Source of the DNA: Campylobacter concisus UNSWCS | Lineage (GTDB): Bacteria > Campylobacterota > Campylobacteria > Campylobacterales > Campylobacteraceae | Direction of reading: 5' to 3' | Assembly: GCF_000466685.1 (NCBI RefSeq) | Contig: NZ_ANNG01000005.1 | Location: 1 to 64,000 of the forward strand | Length of the DNA: 64,000 nucleotides | In this document: in pieces, positions 45,266 to 55,554 of the stretch | How positions within the stretch are numbered: position 1 is the stretch's first letter | How the letters are laid out: each line of letters starts with the position of its first letter | Made by a program: the position numbers and the translations under genes | The notes under the pieces: generated by a model | The model's input: the letters and a program-made list of their open reading frames with translations, nothing else | The model's database searches: none | What the model was told of the DNA's origin: nothing

Positions 45266-46456
45266 TTATCCTTTAAAACCAGTAAATTTAAAAACATTTA
45301 TCATATTTACAGCAAGCAAAATGATGCTTAAAGCCATAAAAATCATACTTGCATAGACCAAATTTCTCATCTCAAAGCTAACCGCCAAAGGGTAGCACAC
45401 AAGCGAAATGGCATTAAATGCTATGGCGTAATAAGCCGCTTTTTTTAATATCATTGCATCGAGCAGCGGTACTTTTGCCTTGCCAACAAAGAGTGCCACG
45501 TAGTGATACCAGATGAGAAACGGCGCGATCTTATAAAGATGAGCCATGATAAAGGCAAACAAAAAGCCATATATCATAAAAAATGCAGCCAAATTTAGCT
45601 TTTCAAAAATTATAAATATAGCAGCCACAAACAAGGCAAGCAGCGAAAGGGCGATATTTACATTCCAGTAGTCATACGCCTTTCTCACGCGCTTTTTCAG
45701 GATGTAAAACGCCTGAGCTACAAAAAGCAAAGCCGCCATAGCCACTGCAAAAATGGCTAAATTTTCATCGATTGCCAGCAAAACTCCGGCCAAAATATAA
45801 GAAGCAAGAGAAGCTTTGCTAAGCGTAAATTTAAGATCATGAGCCAGCGCAAACATCGGCAAAAGCACGCTTGCAGCCCCAAGTATCACGAAAAATACAA
45901 AACCCAGCACAAAATATACGTGAAATTTTAGCGTCATAGTAAAATCAAGCATAAGCGTGCCACCAAGTATCATCACTAGGCAAAATCCAAGCGTTATGCC
46001 AACTAGCAAAAATATAGCCGAGACAAAGAGCGCAAAGGCTGCAAAGCTTCTTTTTTCATTACCCATAAAGCTTAGTGCATAGGTCGAGCCAAAAAAGAGA
46101 AGTGCGCCAAAGAGAAAAACTGCACTGATTTGTAAAATTTTAGCCTCGCCAAATATCATCGCATAGCTCATGGCAAGCAGCGATATACAAAAGATGGCTA
46201 AATTTAAAATAGCCCCTTTGACCGTGAAAAACGGCTTTTCTAAGATGACTGAGGTTAGCTGATAGAGCGCTCCGATGATGATGCTCATCACAAAGCCCAC
46301 GAAAAATATATGCAAAAAGCCAGCCGTATTTAGCGAGCTAATCGCCTCAAAATCAGCATAAAAAAAGGCCGGGATGCTAAGCGCTAAGAAAAAAATGCCA
46401 GCGATAAAGTAGCCGCCAACTAGCTTAAATGGCGGCGCATAGGTGTTTAAAAGCAT
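45266..46456 (-). CDS. NnrS-like polytopic membrane protein
   Basis: 396 residues with about 12 membrane helices. Histidines lie inside or at the edge of helices (LHIFFVGFVMSIIIGAL, KFHVYFVLGFVFFVILGAA, MAHLYKIAPFLIWYHYVAL), as in NnrS and haem-copper-related membrane proteins. NnrS is a haem- and copper-containing protein linked to nitric-oxide stress. There is only one base between it and the DUF2249-like gene and no ribosome site, so it relies on coupled translation. Assignment to NnrS is tentative; metal binding is inferred from the histidines. Confidence 0.65.
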   Translation of the reverse strand: MLLNTYAPPFKLVGGYFIAGIFFLALSIPAFFYADFEAISSLNTAGFLHIFFVGFVMSIIIGALYQLTSVILEKPFFTVKGAILNLAIFCISLLAMSYAMIFGEAKILQISAVFLFGALLFFGSTYALSFMGNEKRSFAAFALFVSAIFLLVGITLGFCLVMILGGTLMLDFTMTLKFHVYFVLGFVFFVILGAASVLLPMFALAHDLKFTLSKASLASYILAGVLLAIDENLAIFAVAMAALLFVAQAFYILKKRVRKAYDYWNVNIALSLLALFVAAIFIIFEKLNLAAFFMIYGFLFAFIMAHLYKIAPFLIWYHYVALFVGKAKVPLLDAMILKKAAYYAIAFNAISLVCYPLAVSFEMRNLVYASMIFMALSIILLAVNMINVFKFTGFKG

Positions 46457-46457
46457 C

Positions 46458-46796
46458 TTAGTGGCAAAGGCTGGTGTCTATGTTTTCTATGCTCGCACCC
46501 TCTTTTAGGCCAAAAGTCATCTTCACAGCCCCGCCCTCAAGGTCCTCTCGCTCCACGTCAAAGCTTTTTTCTATCTTCGGGATGAGCCCAGCTGGAAATT
46601 TGTGATTTACCATCACGATCTTTGTGTTTTTATCAGCAAATTTTATAGCCAAAAGCGCGTTTATCATAGGCTCTGGCGGCACGCAAGGACGTGAGTCAAA
46701 GCCTACAAAGCTTACACCATTTTCACTAAATTTATAAAAAGGCACCGTCGCACCCTCTACATTAAACTGCTCTGCATTTTTGAAAAATTCACTCAT
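46458..46796 (-). CDS. DUF2249-like small protein
   Basis: 112 residues. The stretch FDSRPCVPPEPMINALLAIKFADKNTKIVMVNHKFPAGLIPKIEK matches the DUF2249 pattern (R.L.PPEPM...L). DUF2249 proteins often lie next to denitrification or Fe-S-repair genes. The protein ends with a cysteine-histidine pair. Good ribosome site GGAGAAAAA. First gene of the operon with the NnrS-like and MIP18 proteins. Confidence 0.75.
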   Translation of the reverse strand: MSEFFKNAEQFNVEGATVPFYKFSENGVSFVGFDSRPCVPPEPMINALLAIKFADKNTKIVMVNHKFPAGLIPKIEKSFDVEREDLEGGAVKMTFGLKEGASIENIDTSLCH

Positions 46797-46869
46797 TTTT
46801 TCTCCTTTTGATTTTGGAGAATTATACTCTGATTAAACTTTTCAAACCATTGATTTGCTTCAACAAAAG

Positions 46870-47910
46870 CTACTTGACGTAGGGGATAAACTCCTCGTAT
46901 CCAAGCCTAGCCATATCTTCAAGCGGTATAAATTTAAGACTAGCTCCGTTTATGCAGTATCTTAGCCCACCCTTGTCGCTTGGCCCATCTTCAAAGACAT
47001 GCCCAAGGTGCGCATCGCTGTTTTGCGACCTAACTTCAACCCTTTTCATCATAAATGAGTTGTCTTCTTTATATGAAAGCGCCGTTGTAGTGATAGGCTT
47101 TGTGAAGCTTGGCCAGCCACACCCTGCGTCAAATTTATCAGCGCTTGAAAAGAGCGGCTTGCCACTTGTGATATCGACATAGATGCCCTTTTTGTCAAAT
47201 TTATCATACTCACTGCTAAATGGCCTCTCAGTCGCCGCTTCCTGCGTCACGGCATACTGCTCGCTACTTAAATTTCTCTTTAGCTCCTCTTTGCTAAGCG
47301 GCTTAAATTTAGCCTCATCGTAAAGTGGCTTGCTCGCCAAATTTAGATCGATGTGACAGTATCCAAAAGGGTTTTTATCAAGATAGTCTTGATGATACTC
47401 CTCGGCAATGACGAAATTCTTAAGTGGCGCAACCTCGACCACGATCTTATCTTTAAATTTCTTTTGCTCTATCTTCATAAAGCTCTCAATGACAGCCAGA
47501 TCATCCTTGCTAACATAGTAAATCCCGCTTCTATACTGCCTGCCGACGTCATTGCCCTGTTTATTTAGCGAGGTCGGATCGATCACTCTAAAAAAATGAG
47601 CCAAAATTTCAGCCAAAGCAACTCTGTTTTCATCAAATTTCACATAAAGTGTCTCGGCGTGATCGCTCTCGTGCAGCTCACGGTAGCTCGTGCTCTCACT
47701 CTTGCCATTTGCGTAGCCCACCTTCGTATCCACCACGCCAAATATCTTTTTAAAATATCCCTGCATGCCCCAAAAGCAGCCACCTGCTAAATAAATTTCT
47801 TTCAAATTTTGCCCTGCCATCGTCTGCTCCTTTAAAAACTCATCTTTTGCCGTCAAATTTACACCCAAAAATACCGCCAAAACCAAGAGAAAATTTAATA
47901 TCTTTTTCAT
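46870..47910 (-). CDS. msrAB: Exported bifunctional methionine sulfoxide reductase MsrAB
   Basis: 346 residues. Signal-like N-terminus [21 protein letters not shown] directs it to the periplasm. The MsrA half has the catalytic C45 in GGCFWG and EYHQDYL; the MsrB half (about 208-340) has C264 in GCGWPSF and the catalytic C319 in RYCINGASL. Zinc-binding CXXC pairs of most MsrB proteins are replaced by D246/S249 and S295/S298, so this is a zinc-free MsrB. It repairs both S- and R-forms of oxidised methionine in exported proteins. AAGGAGCTCTC before the ATG. Confidence 0.94.
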   Translation of the reverse strand: MKKILNFLLVLAVFLGVNLTAKDEFLKEQTMAGQNLKEIYLAGGCFWGMQGYFKKIFGVVDTKVGYANGKSESTSYRELHESDHAETLYVKFDENRVALAEILAHFFRVIDPTSLNKQGNDVGRQYRSGIYYVSKDDLAVIESFMKIEQKKFKDKIVVEVAPLKNFVIAEEYHQDYLDKNPFGYCHIDLNLASKPLYDEAKFKPLSKEELKRNLSSEQYAVTQEAATERPFSSEYDKFDKKGIYVDITSGKPLFSSADKFDAGCGWPSFTKPITTTALSYKEDNSFMMKRVEVRSQNSDAHLGHVFEDGPSDKGGLRYCINGASLKFIPLEDMARLGYEEFIPYVK

Positions 47911-47966
47911 GAGAGCTCCTTTTTTGAAGGATTATATAAAATTTAAAGTTATAAAGTGTGAAGTAA

Positions 47967-47980
47967 GGGGCAAACGCCCC
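47967..47980 (-). terminator. purH terminator
   Basis: GGGGC / GCCCC with a four-base loop, seven bases after the purH stop codon; the tail is TTACTTCACAC on the minus strand, so it is weak. Confidence 0.55.
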
Positions 47981-47986
47981 TAAATT

Positions 47987-49519
47987 TTAGTGTAAGAAGT
48001 GTCTAACGCCAGTGAAATATAGCGACATGCCGTGCTCATCGGCAGCCTCTATCACCTCATCATCTCTGATGCTACCCCCTGGCTCGATGACGCATTTTAC
48101 GCCCACTTTGCTAGCAATGTCGATACTGTCTCTAAATGGGAAGAACGCTTCGCTTGCTAGCACGCAGCCATTTAGGTCGATCTTTAGCTCTTTTGCCTTT
48201 GCCACGGCCGCACGTGCAGCATCCACACGGCTAGTCATACCCATGCCAATAGCCACCATCGCGCCATCTTTTACATAAACTACGCAGTTGCTCTTCGTTA
48301 GCGCAGCCACTTTCCACGCTATCTGAGCGTCTTTTAGCTCGCTGCCAGTTGCAAATTTCTTGCTCATTTGCTTCATATTTTCAAGCTCTTCGTCTTTTAC
48401 GAAGTCTCTTTCTTGAAATACAAATCCACCATCGATGTGCTTAAAGTCAAATTTATCATTTGCACGCACTAAAAATTTATTATCCTGAGTGAAAATTTTG
48501 ATGCGTTTTTTGCTCTCAAACACTTTAAGCGCGGCATCATCGACATTTGCAGCGATGATTACTTCAACGTAAATTTCATTTATCTTTTTAGCTAGTTCCT
48601 CATCAAGCGTGCCATTTATCGCGACTACGCCGCCGTATGCTGAGATCGGATCGCACTTAAGCGCTGCTACGTAGCTCTCAAGCAATGTATCTTTTAGCGC
48701 AAAGCCGCAAGGGTTAGCGTGCTTGATGATAGCCACTGCCGGAGCGTCATCAAAGCTAGTTGCAAGCATTAAAGCGCCATTTATATCGGTCATGTTATTG
48801 AAACTTGCCTCGCCTTTTAGGGCTCTAAAGTTGTTTGAAAAGAAATAATCAAACTCATAAAGCGCGCCTTTTTGGTGTGGATTTTCGCCGTATCTAGTGT
48901 CAAAAACCTTGCTTCCCACGATAAATCTAGCATCGCCAAAACCGCCATTAAATCTATCATTCATATAGTTTGCGATCATGCTGTCATAGGCTGCTGTATG
49001 CTCGAACGCCTTTATCATCAGCGATCTTCTAAAGTCGTAATCATCGCTTTTTTCTCTTAGGCGCTTTAAAATTTCGTCGTAGTCAAGCACATTTGTGACT
49101 ATAAGCACGTCTTTAAAGTTTTTAGCAGCGCTTCTTACCATGGCTGGGCCGCCGATGTCGATATTTTCGATGATCTCGGCAAAGTCATCAGTCCTTATGG
49201 TAGTCTCTTTAAATGGATATAAATTTACGCAAACTAGGTCGATGCCCTCGATGCCATACTCCTTTGCCTGAGCCACGTGTGTAGCGTCGTCACGTTTGTG
49301 CAAGATGCCGCCATGTATCTTTGGATGAAGGGTCTTTACCCTGCCCTCAAACATCTCAGGTGACGCCGTAAATTCGCTAACCTCAGTAGCTTTGACGCCC
49401 TCAGTCTTTAAAAGTTTGTAGGTGCCACCAGTTGAAAGTATCTGCCAGCCAAGCTCTTCTAGCCCCTTTGCAAACTCTACAATGCCCTCTTTATCGCTAA
49501 CGCTAAGCAACGCTCTCAT
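47987..49519 (-). CDS. purH: Bifunctional AICAR transformylase/IMP cyclohydrolase
   Basis: 510 residues, the normal length. It carries out the last two steps of IMP synthesis. The N-terminal cyclohydrolase domain begins [33 protein letters not shown]; the transformylase part has [10 protein letters not shown] and the C-terminal [23 protein letters not shown] and TGVRHFLH signatures. Good ribosome site AAAGGAGAAAAA. purL lies about 2.4 kb away on the same strand, so purine genes cluster here. Confidence 0.96.
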   Translation of the reverse strand: MRALLSVSDKEGIVEFAKGLEELGWQILSTGGTYKLLKTEGVKATEVSEFTASPEMFEGRVKTLHPKIHGGILHKRDDATHVAQAKEYGIEGIDLVCVNLYPFKETTIRTDDFAEIIENIDIGGPAMVRSAAKNFKDVLIVTNVLDYDEILKRLREKSDDYDFRRSLMIKAFEHTAAYDSMIANYMNDRFNGGFGDARFIVGSKVFDTRYGENPHQKGALYEFDYFFSNNFRALKGEASFNNMTDINGALMLATSFDDAPAVAIIKHANPCGFALKDTLLESYVAALKCDPISAYGGVVAINGTLDEELAKKINEIYVEVIIAANVDDAALKVFESKKRIKIFTQDNKFLVRANDKFDFKHIDGGFVFQERDFVKDEELENMKQMSKKFATGSELKDAQIAWKVAALTKSNCVVYVKDGAMVAIGMGMTSRVDAARAAVAKAKELKIDLNGCVLASEAFFPFRDSIDIASKVGVKCVIEPGGSIRDDEVIEAADEHGMSLYFTGVRHFLH

Positions 49520-49549
49520 TTTTTCTCCTTTAGATTGATTAAATTTATT

Positions 49550-50116
49550 TTATTTCTCCGCCAAACACATCGCTTTTTCAAGCACAAGTAGCCCCATGGC
49601 TGTGTCTTTTTTAATATTTTCTTCTGTTAAATTTTCTAGTTTTTCTAAACTTTTACCACTAGCATTTACTGCAAAATGGCTATTTTTAACCAAATTTTGA
49701 AGCTTGCCACCTGCGATATCCACACTAAAGGCATAGTTTGAAATTTGTTTGCCACTAAAATAGCTTGAACTTAGCACGCTTAAATTTACAGCCTCTTTTT
49801 TACTAAATGCCTCGCAGATCGGGCTTTTAGCGCTAAATTTCACTACCTTTATGCCGCCTTCATCTGAAAATATATACTCTTTAAACTCATTTAAATTTTT
49901 AGCTCTAACTGCCTTAAAATCAGCCTCTACGTCATCGCTGCCAGCTAGAATGATGCTAGCAGCGCTTGTCTTATTGTATTCGCCGATCTTTTTGCCATTT
50001 TCATAAAGTGCGCTATCTTTTAGCTCAAATTTGATCTCATTTCCATTAAGATCGCTCACGTTTAGCTCTCTGCAAAAGCCAGCCACCGCTAGCAGCAAAA
50101 TCACAAATTTCTTCAT
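49550..50116 (-). CDS. Exported protein, paralogue of the 54.1-kb lipoprotein
   Basis: 188 residues, not recognised. Signal peptide MKKFVILLLAVAGFC, then a mostly beta region and helical end. IKVVKFSAKSPICEAFSKKEAVNL resembles IKSVVYSTKSMSVCEAF in the lipoprotein at 54143-54862, and both have one further cysteine near the C-terminus (AMCLAEK). A disulfide between these two is likely. It starts immediately after the DnaJ-like gene (coupled). Function unknown. Confidence 0.72.
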   Translation of the reverse strand: MKKFVILLLAVAGFCRELNVSDLNGNEIKFELKDSALYENGKKIGEYNKTSAASIILAGSDDVEADFKAVRAKNLNEFKEYIFSDEGGIKVVKFSAKSPICEAFSKKEAVNLSVLSSSYFSGKQISNYAFSVDIAGGKLQNLVKNSHFAVNASGKSLEKLENLTEENIKKDTAMGLLVLEKAMCLAEK

Positions 50117-50842
50117 CTAAACTCCAAATTTCTCTTTTAATCTCCCATAAGCCTCATTTATCTCCTGAAGCTTCTTAGTAGAGCGCTCTATCACCTCTTT
50201 GCTTTCGCCTCTGCCCATCAAAATGTCAGGGTGATACTGCCTCACAAGCTCTTTGTAGCGAGCTTTTATCTCTTCAAGACTTGCATTTTTACTAAGTCCT
50301 AAAACCTCAAATGCATCATTTTCTTGGCTTCTTTCATCGCGGTCTGCACCAAATCTCGAGCCATAGAAGCTATCAAATTTAAAGATTATCTCATCAAGCG
50401 TCTCTTTGTCGATGCCAAATCCATAAGCGATATTTCTTATAACATCTTGCTCGCTCTTGTTAAACTCACCGTCTATATAGGCTAAATTTAGAAAAAAAGT
50501 GAGCCTAGCCACGCAGGTATCGTAGTTTAGATTAAACGCGCGCTTGTAGTTTCTGGCGGTTTCATAGGCGTTATCTACATTTTCTTTTTGGCTGTTATAG
50601 ACCTCTTTTAGATACTCGCGCACACCACTAACTTTCTGGCTTAGATCATCTAGCACTTGAGTGATCAGCCTAGCCTCTAGCTCGCTAACTCTGCCGTCAC
50701 TTTTAGCGACTTTTGCAAGCAGTGAGACTAGAAATTTAGCCTCATCTACATTTGCTTGTTTCTTGCGGTTGCTACCTATTTGGACATTCATAAATAAAAA
50801 TATCGCACCGCCTAATATCAGTAAAAACAGGACTCCAGACAT
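50117..50842 (-). CDS. DjlA-like membrane protein with TerB and J domains
   Basis: 241 residues: an N-terminal membrane helix (VLFLLILGGAIFLFMNVQ), a TerB-like helical domain (about 30-150) and a C-terminal J domain with HPD in VRQYHPDILMGRG (about 175-241). This is the DjlA layout; such proteins stimulate DnaK at the membrane. In C. jejuni I recall a DnaJ-like gene (Cj0954c) in the same place. It begins right after the SDH-type gene, with one base between stop and start codons. Confidence 0.88.
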   Translation of the reverse strand: MSGVLFLLILGGAIFLFMNVQIGSNRKKQANVDEAKFLVSLLAKVAKSDGRVSELEARLITQVLDDLSQKVSGVREYLKEVYNSQKENVDNAYETARNYKRAFNLNYDTCVARLTFFLNLAYIDGEFNKSEQDVIRNIAYGFGIDKETLDEIIFKFDSFYGSRFGADRDERSQENDAFEVLGLSKNASLEEIKARYKELVRQYHPDILMGRGESKEVIERSTKKLQEINEAYGRLKEKFGV

Positions 50843-50843
50843 A

Positions 50844-51893
50844 TTACCACAAGTGATAGATTGTATTTTTTATCTTGCCATTTACTAGCTCATTTTTGCG
50901 CCATGAGCTCTCGTCATTCATCACGTTCCAGCGGCGCTCCTCAGGGCGATAAAACCAGTCTTTATCGATCTGATAGTAAATTTGCTTGCCGTTTGTCTCG
51001 ATGATGTTTGCGATGTTGTTATCATGATAGCTGTTCTCATCGTAGTCAGTAAAGGCACGCTGCCCCATCTCCGAGTAAAGTAGCGTTAGCTCCTGAAGCA
51101 TCTCGTTTAGATCATCGTCCATCTTTTTGACATGCAGACCGATCTCCTGCGCCTCACGAAAGAGTATCGGATACTCATGTGCTGGGTAGTCTGCGTTTAG
51201 ACGCTCTGAAATTTCAACGATCTTTTTATCATCATCTATGTGATATCTAAGTAGCTCAGAGCAAATTTTAAGTGAGAGCGAGCTAGCACGATCAACCGCA
51301 CCAAAAACTAGCGGATGGATATACTCATATAGCGAGTTATAGGGGTTTGTGTCGTTTGGTCTGTCTTTGTCCTGCTCTTTCCAAAGCTTGACTACACGGT
51401 TAAGCTCGTCCATAGAGACACTAACAAGCTCGTTGCCCTTGTTTGTAGGACTTAGCTCGTGCTTGAGCGATGTATCAACTGGAGTTAGATAGGCAAGCGG
51501 ACCCATCACGATCTCGTTTGCGCCAAGCGCCATCATCGTAGCCGCTGAGGCGCAGTTTGATGGGATCAGTGCTATTAAATTTTTGCAGTAGTTTCTAAGG
51601 GTGCTAATGATCCTAAGTGCGGCTATACCGCTTCCACCATCACTTTTTATGAAAAGATAGGCAGTGTCTATCTTTTTACCCTTTAAAATTTCATACATAG
51701 CGCTTGCATCGTTACCGCAAACATTACCAGCGTTTGAGTTGTAGTAGGTTATCAAAGGGGCATTTAGCCTTTTTTCTATCGTACTTATCAAATTTTGAGT
51801 ATCGCTAAAGAGCACTGGTGGTTTTGCCACGCCCTTTTTCTCGTTTTGCTCTACTTCCTTTTCTCCGCTTACTTTTTCCTTTTTAGAAAACAT
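50844..51893 (-). CDS. SDH-type ClpP-fold serine protease-like protein
   Basis: 349 residues. The central part matches the SDH/SppA-like ClpP fold: IKSDGGSGIAALRIISTLR (oxyanion region), then IPSNCASAATMMALGANEIVMGPLAYLTPVD, where S116 is the likely nucleophile. No signal peptide; the first 25 residues are charged and probably disordered. The C-terminal region (residues 270-349) has no motif I know. Family members are annotated as serine dehydrogenase proteinases, with unclear substrates. It sits between purL and the DnaJ-like gene, in a place where I do not recall a gene in C. jejuni. Confidence 0.78.
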   Translation of the reverse strand: MFSKKEKVSGEKEVEQNEKKGVAKPPVLFSDTQNLISTIEKRLNAPLITYYNSNAGNVCGNDASAMYEILKGKKIDTAYLFIKSDGGSGIAALRIISTLRNYCKNLIALIPSNCASAATMMALGANEIVMGPLAYLTPVDTSLKHELSPTNKGNELVSVSMDELNRVVKLWKEQDKDRPNDTNPYNSLYEYIHPLVFGAVDRASSLSLKICSELLRYHIDDDKKIVEISERLNADYPAHEYPILFREAQEIGLHVKKMDDDLNEMLQELTLLYSEMGQRAFTDYDENSYHDNNIANIIETNGKQIYYQIDKDWFYRPEERRWNVMNDESSWRKNELVNGKIKNTIYHLW

Positions 51894-51896
51894 CTC

Positions 51897-54086
51897 TTAG
51901 TCCTCCTTTTTTACGATTTTCGCAAACTCATTTAGATAAATTTCTCTTACGTCCTCTAAGCTCTCATCTATCTCATTTAGCTTAAATCTCTTGCCTCCAC
52001 TAACGCCGATCTTTTCAAATTTCACTCCAAATTTAGCCGCAAGCGCTTCAAATTTAGCCTCATCTTTCACACCCACGACCGCCCTTGAAAAGCTCTCGTC
52101 AAAGATGAAATTTGGCTCTTTAAATTTCACTTCACATTTTACGCCGATGTTTGAGATGCTAGCCATTTTTGCCAGCGTGATAGCAAGACCACCTACGCCT
52201 ACGCTATTTGCAAACTCTAAAATTTGCTCTTTATTTGCCTCTATTACTAGGTCCCAAAGGGCTCGCTCAGCTTTATAATCAACCTCTTTTAGCTTACCGC
52301 CAACCACGTTAAATAGCGCCTTTGCGTAAAGCGAAGCTGCAAATTCTCCGCTTGTCTCGCCAAGTAGATATATCGCCCTGCCCTCGCTTAAAAATGTGCT
52401 TTTTAGGTTTAAATTTGCATCTTCATTTACGCCAACCGTGACGATAGCTGGCGTTGGATAGACGCTAACGCCGTCAGTGTCGTTATAAAGGCTCACGTTG
52501 CCACTAACAACTGGTGTATTTAGCTCACGGCAAGCCTCTTTTATGCCTTCGCAGCCCTCTTTAAACTGCCACATTACTTCTGGATTTTGCGGGTTGCCGT
52601 AGTTTAGGCAGTCGGTGATCGCAAGTGGCACAGCGCCGCTCATCGCTACCTTTCTACCAGCTGCAGCGACAGCTCTTGCAGCGCCTATTTTTGGATCAAC
52701 GAAATTTGCTCTAGGATCGCACTGCGCAGCCATAGAGACGGCCTTTTGAGTGCCTTTTACTCTGATACTTGCAGCGCCTAAGTGGCCTGGCTGTTTTATC
52801 GTATTTGTCTGGATATTTGCATCGTATTGGTCGTAGATGAAGCTTTTATTTAGCACCTCTGGCTCTTTTAAAAGCTTAAAAAATGCAGTTTTGTTATCGA
52901 CATTATTTGGAATTTGTAAATTTACTATCTCATCAAGGTATTTTGGACGTGCGACTGGACGATCAAGCACCGGAGCTGCCTCGCTAAGCGGGCCGATAGG
53001 GATTTCGCCTGCAAGTTCGTCATGCCAGTAAAGCTGCATCACGCCGCTACTTGTGACCTCGCCGATGATCTCAGCGTCAAGGTCCCACTTTCTAAAAATT
53101 TCAAGCACCTTTTGCTCAAAACCTTTTTTGGCGCATATTAGCATACGCTCTTGAGACTCGCTTAGCATTAGCTCATAAGGCGTCATGCCAACTTCGCGCA
53201 TCGGTACGCGCTCTAGATACATCTTCATGCCACTGCCACTTCTGCCAGCCATCTCAAAGCTAGAGCTTGTAAGTCCTGCTGCGCCCATATCTTGGATGCC
53301 GATGATATAGTCTTTTTTAAAGAGCTCCAAGCACGCCTCCATGAGCAGTTTCTCGGCAAATGGGTCACCTACTTGCACCGTTGGGCGAAGTGATTTATTT
53401 TCATCGTTAAAGCTATCGCTCGCCATCACAGCGCCGCCAAGTCCGTCTCTACCGGTCTTTGAGCCCACGTAAATGACTGGGTTGCCCACGCCTTCAGCCT
53501 TGCCGTAGAAAATTTCATCACTTTTGCAAAGGCCAAGCGCGAAGGCGTTTATTAGGATGTTGCCATTAAAGCTAGGATCAAATGTAGTCTCGCCGCCAAT
53601 CGTTGGGATGCCCATGCAGTTGCCGTAGTGTCCGATACCTGCGACACTTCCTTTTAGCAGATATCTATGCTTTTTAGCTAGCTCGCCCTCGCCTCTTATC
53701 TCGCCAAAACGAAGCGAGTTCATGTTCGCAACAACTCTTGCGCCCATCGTAAAGACATCTCTTAAAATTCCACCAACGCCAGTTGCAGCGCCCTGAAACG
53801 GCTCGATAAAGCTTGGGTGGTTGTGACTCTCCATCTTAAACACAGCTGCAACACCGTCGCCAACGTCGATGACGCCAGCATTTTCACCAGGTCCTTGGAT
53901 GACCCAAGGCGCCTTTGTCGGAAAGCCGTTTAGGTATTTTTTGCTTGATTTGTAGCTGCAGTGCTCGCTCCACATAGCTGAAAATATGCCAAGCTCTAGT
54001 AAATTTGGCTCACGGCCTAAAATTTTTAAGATCTCCTCATACTCTTCGTCGCTGATTTTATGTGCTTGTATGGTAGCTTTATCCAT
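51897..54086 (-). CDS. purL: Phosphoribosylformylglycinamidine synthase subunit PurL
   Basis: 729 residues, the small PurL that works with separate PurS and PurQ. Motifs: [13 protein letters not shown] near the start, [29 protein letters not shown] (ATP-binding), [19 protein letters not shown]. It catalyses the FGAM step of purine synthesis. purS and purQ are not in the window. The stop codon lies three bases before the SDH-type gene start, suggesting co-transcription. Confidence 0.96.
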   Translation of the reverse strand: MDKATIQAHKISDEEYEEILKILGREPNLLELGIFSAMWSEHCSYKSSKKYLNGFPTKAPWVIQGPGENAGVIDVGDGVAAVFKMESHNHPSFIEPFQGAATGVGGILRDVFTMGARVVANMNSLRFGEIRGEGELAKKHRYLLKGSVAGIGHYGNCMGIPTIGGETTFDPSFNGNILINAFALGLCKSDEIFYGKAEGVGNPVIYVGSKTGRDGLGGAVMASDSFNDENKSLRPTVQVGDPFAEKLLMEACLELFKKDYIIGIQDMGAAGLTSSSFEMAGRSGSGMKMYLERVPMREVGMTPYELMLSESQERMLICAKKGFEQKVLEIFRKWDLDAEIIGEVTSSGVMQLYWHDELAGEIPIGPLSEAAPVLDRPVARPKYLDEIVNLQIPNNVDNKTAFFKLLKEPEVLNKSFIYDQYDANIQTNTIKQPGHLGAASIRVKGTQKAVSMAAQCDPRANFVDPKIGAARAVAAAGRKVAMSGAVPLAITDCLNYGNPQNPEVMWQFKEGCEGIKEACRELNTPVVSGNVSLYNDTDGVSVYPTPAIVTVGVNEDANLNLKSTFLSEGRAIYLLGETSGEFAASLYAKALFNVVGGKLKEVDYKAERALWDLVIEANKEQILEFANSVGVGGLAITLAKMASISNIGVKCEVKFKEPNFIFDESFSRAVVGVKDEAKFEALAAKFGVKFEKIGVSGGKRFKLNEIDESLEDVREIYLNEFAKIVKKED

Positions 54087-54142
54087 TGATGTAACCTTTT
54101 AAGAATTTTAAGCTATTTTACAACCTTGCTTATAAAAAGTTA

Positions 54143-54862
54143 CTAAAAAGCCTTTTGAAATTTACTAAAACAAAGCACATTTGAGAGAATTTTGCCTTGA
54201 TTTACAAGGTCACTTTCGATAAATGTTTTATAAAAATTTTGCGTTAGCGTCTCAGCCTTAATCTTCTCTTCATCTTCGCTTGAAAGGTTGAAATAGTAGC
54301 TCGTCTCTCTTAGAAAAAAGCCTTGATCATTAGATATATCTGAGTTTAAGATCACCGCAAAAAAGCCATTTTTCAAAGGGCGGTTTGTCACACTTTTTAC
54401 TTTTATTACCTCTTTGCCACTCGCAAAAGCTTCGCAAACTGACATGCTTTTTGTGCTATAAACTACGCTTTTGATAGCGCCATTTGAAATTTCATAAAAT
54501 TTGATATTTTTTGCATTTACGAGCTCCTCTAAGTCACTAGCATTTGACAAGATGAGCTCATGGTTTGTGCTTAAATTTTTAACAAGCACCATTTTGTCTG
54601 CTTCGCTGCCTTGCATGAGATCGCCAAGAGCGCTAAATTCTGCATTTACTCCGGCTGCTTTTATCTCAGCCTTGCCAACAATGTTTGCAAATTTATTAAA
54701 GTCATTTAGACTATTTTGAAGCTTATCAATTTTCATCTCCTGCAAGGTTTCGTTATTTTCAAGATAGAGTAAATTTGACTTTTCGCTTGGATTTAGAATT
54801 TGCTTGCTAGCACACCCTACAAATAAGATAACAACAGCTAAAAATAGAAATTTTCTCCTCAT
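54143..54862 (-). CDS. Lipoprotein, paralogue of the 49.5-kb exported protein
   Basis: 239 residues, not recognised. Signal MRRKFLFLAVVILFVGCAS ends in lipobox FVGC, so it is lipid-anchored. The part around SVVYSTKSMSVCEAF matches the exported protein at 49550-50116. ATG at 54862 chosen over a GTG at 54874 because GGGGAAAA precedes it and it gives a clean lipoprotein signal. Function unknown. Confidence 0.72.
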   Translation of the reverse strand: MRRKFLFLAVVILFVGCASKQILNPSEKSNLLYLENNETLQEMKIDKLQNSLNDFNKFANIVGKAEIKAAGVNAEFSALGDLMQGSEADKMVLVKNLSTNHELILSNASDLEELVNAKNIKFYEISNGAIKSVVYSTKSMSVCEAFASGKEVIKVKSVTNRPLKNGFFAVILNSDISNDQGFFLRETSYYFNLSSEDEEKIKAETLTQNFYKTFIESDLVNQGKILSNVLCFSKFQKAF

Positions 54863-54930
54863 TTTTCCCCACACAAGATATAAATTTAGATTCTCTCTAG
54901 CACAAATGGCTAAAGAACGGTAGAAATCTT

Positions 54931-55512
54931 TTACGCTTTGAAAACTTTTTCAAGATGTGCTTCATACTCTTTTAGGTATCTTGGCACATCTGGCATCTTG
55001 ATAACATCGCAGCAGATAAAGTGCGGAAGCGACTTTAAGCCGATGAATTCATTTGCCTTTCTAAAATGAAAATAAACTCCATCAACGCCACGCGCCTCAA
55101 AAAACTCATTTGGATCGCTAAATGCCTCGGCTGGGGCATTCCAAGTAAGACTTAGCATAAAATTTTTGCCATTTAGCAAGCCGCCTTTGCCGTAGTTTTT
55201 AGTTGGATCGACCCTGTGTCTGCCATCACTCGTATAAAGCTTGCCATGACCTGCGGTAAAGACCTCGTCGATATATTTTTTCACTATCCAAGGCTCGCCC
55301 ATCCACCAAGCTGGCATCTGCCAAACTACCGCGTCCATCCAAAGAAATTTCTCAACTTCGGCCTCGATATCATAGCCTTGATCTATCATGGTTTGCTTTA
55401 CCTCGTGACCCATTTTTGCTAGTTTTTCGTATGCAAGATCGTGAAGTGTTTGATTGAGCCTACCATCTGAATGGCCAAATTTTTTGCCGCCATTTATAAG
55501 TAAAATTTTCAT
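54931..55512 (-). CDS. mdaB: NADPH:quinone reductase MdaB
   Basis: 193 residues, the MdaB length. Flavodoxin-like fold: MKILLINGGKKFGHSDGRLNQTLHDLA, then FLWMDAVVWQMPAWWMGEPWIVKKYIDEVFT, and GGLLNGKNFMLSLTWNAP. It reduces quinones with NADPH in two-electron steps, protecting against oxidant stress; in Helicobacter it is linked to oxygen tolerance. Good ribosome site AAAGGAGAAAAA. Own transcript: it sits between mnmE and the lipoprotein gene with gaps of 42 and 68 bases. Confidence 0.92.
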   Translation of the reverse strand: MKILLINGGKKFGHSDGRLNQTLHDLAYEKLAKMGHEVKQTMIDQGYDIEAEVEKFLWMDAVVWQMPAWWMGEPWIVKKYIDEVFTAGHGKLYTSDGRHRVDPTKNYGKGGLLNGKNFMLSLTWNAPAEAFSDPNEFFEARGVDGVYFHFRKANEFIGLKSLPHFICCDVIKMPDVPRYLKEYEAHLEKVFKA

Positions 55513-55554
55513 TTTTTCTCCTTTAAAAAGCGCAGATTTTAGCCAAAAAAAGTA

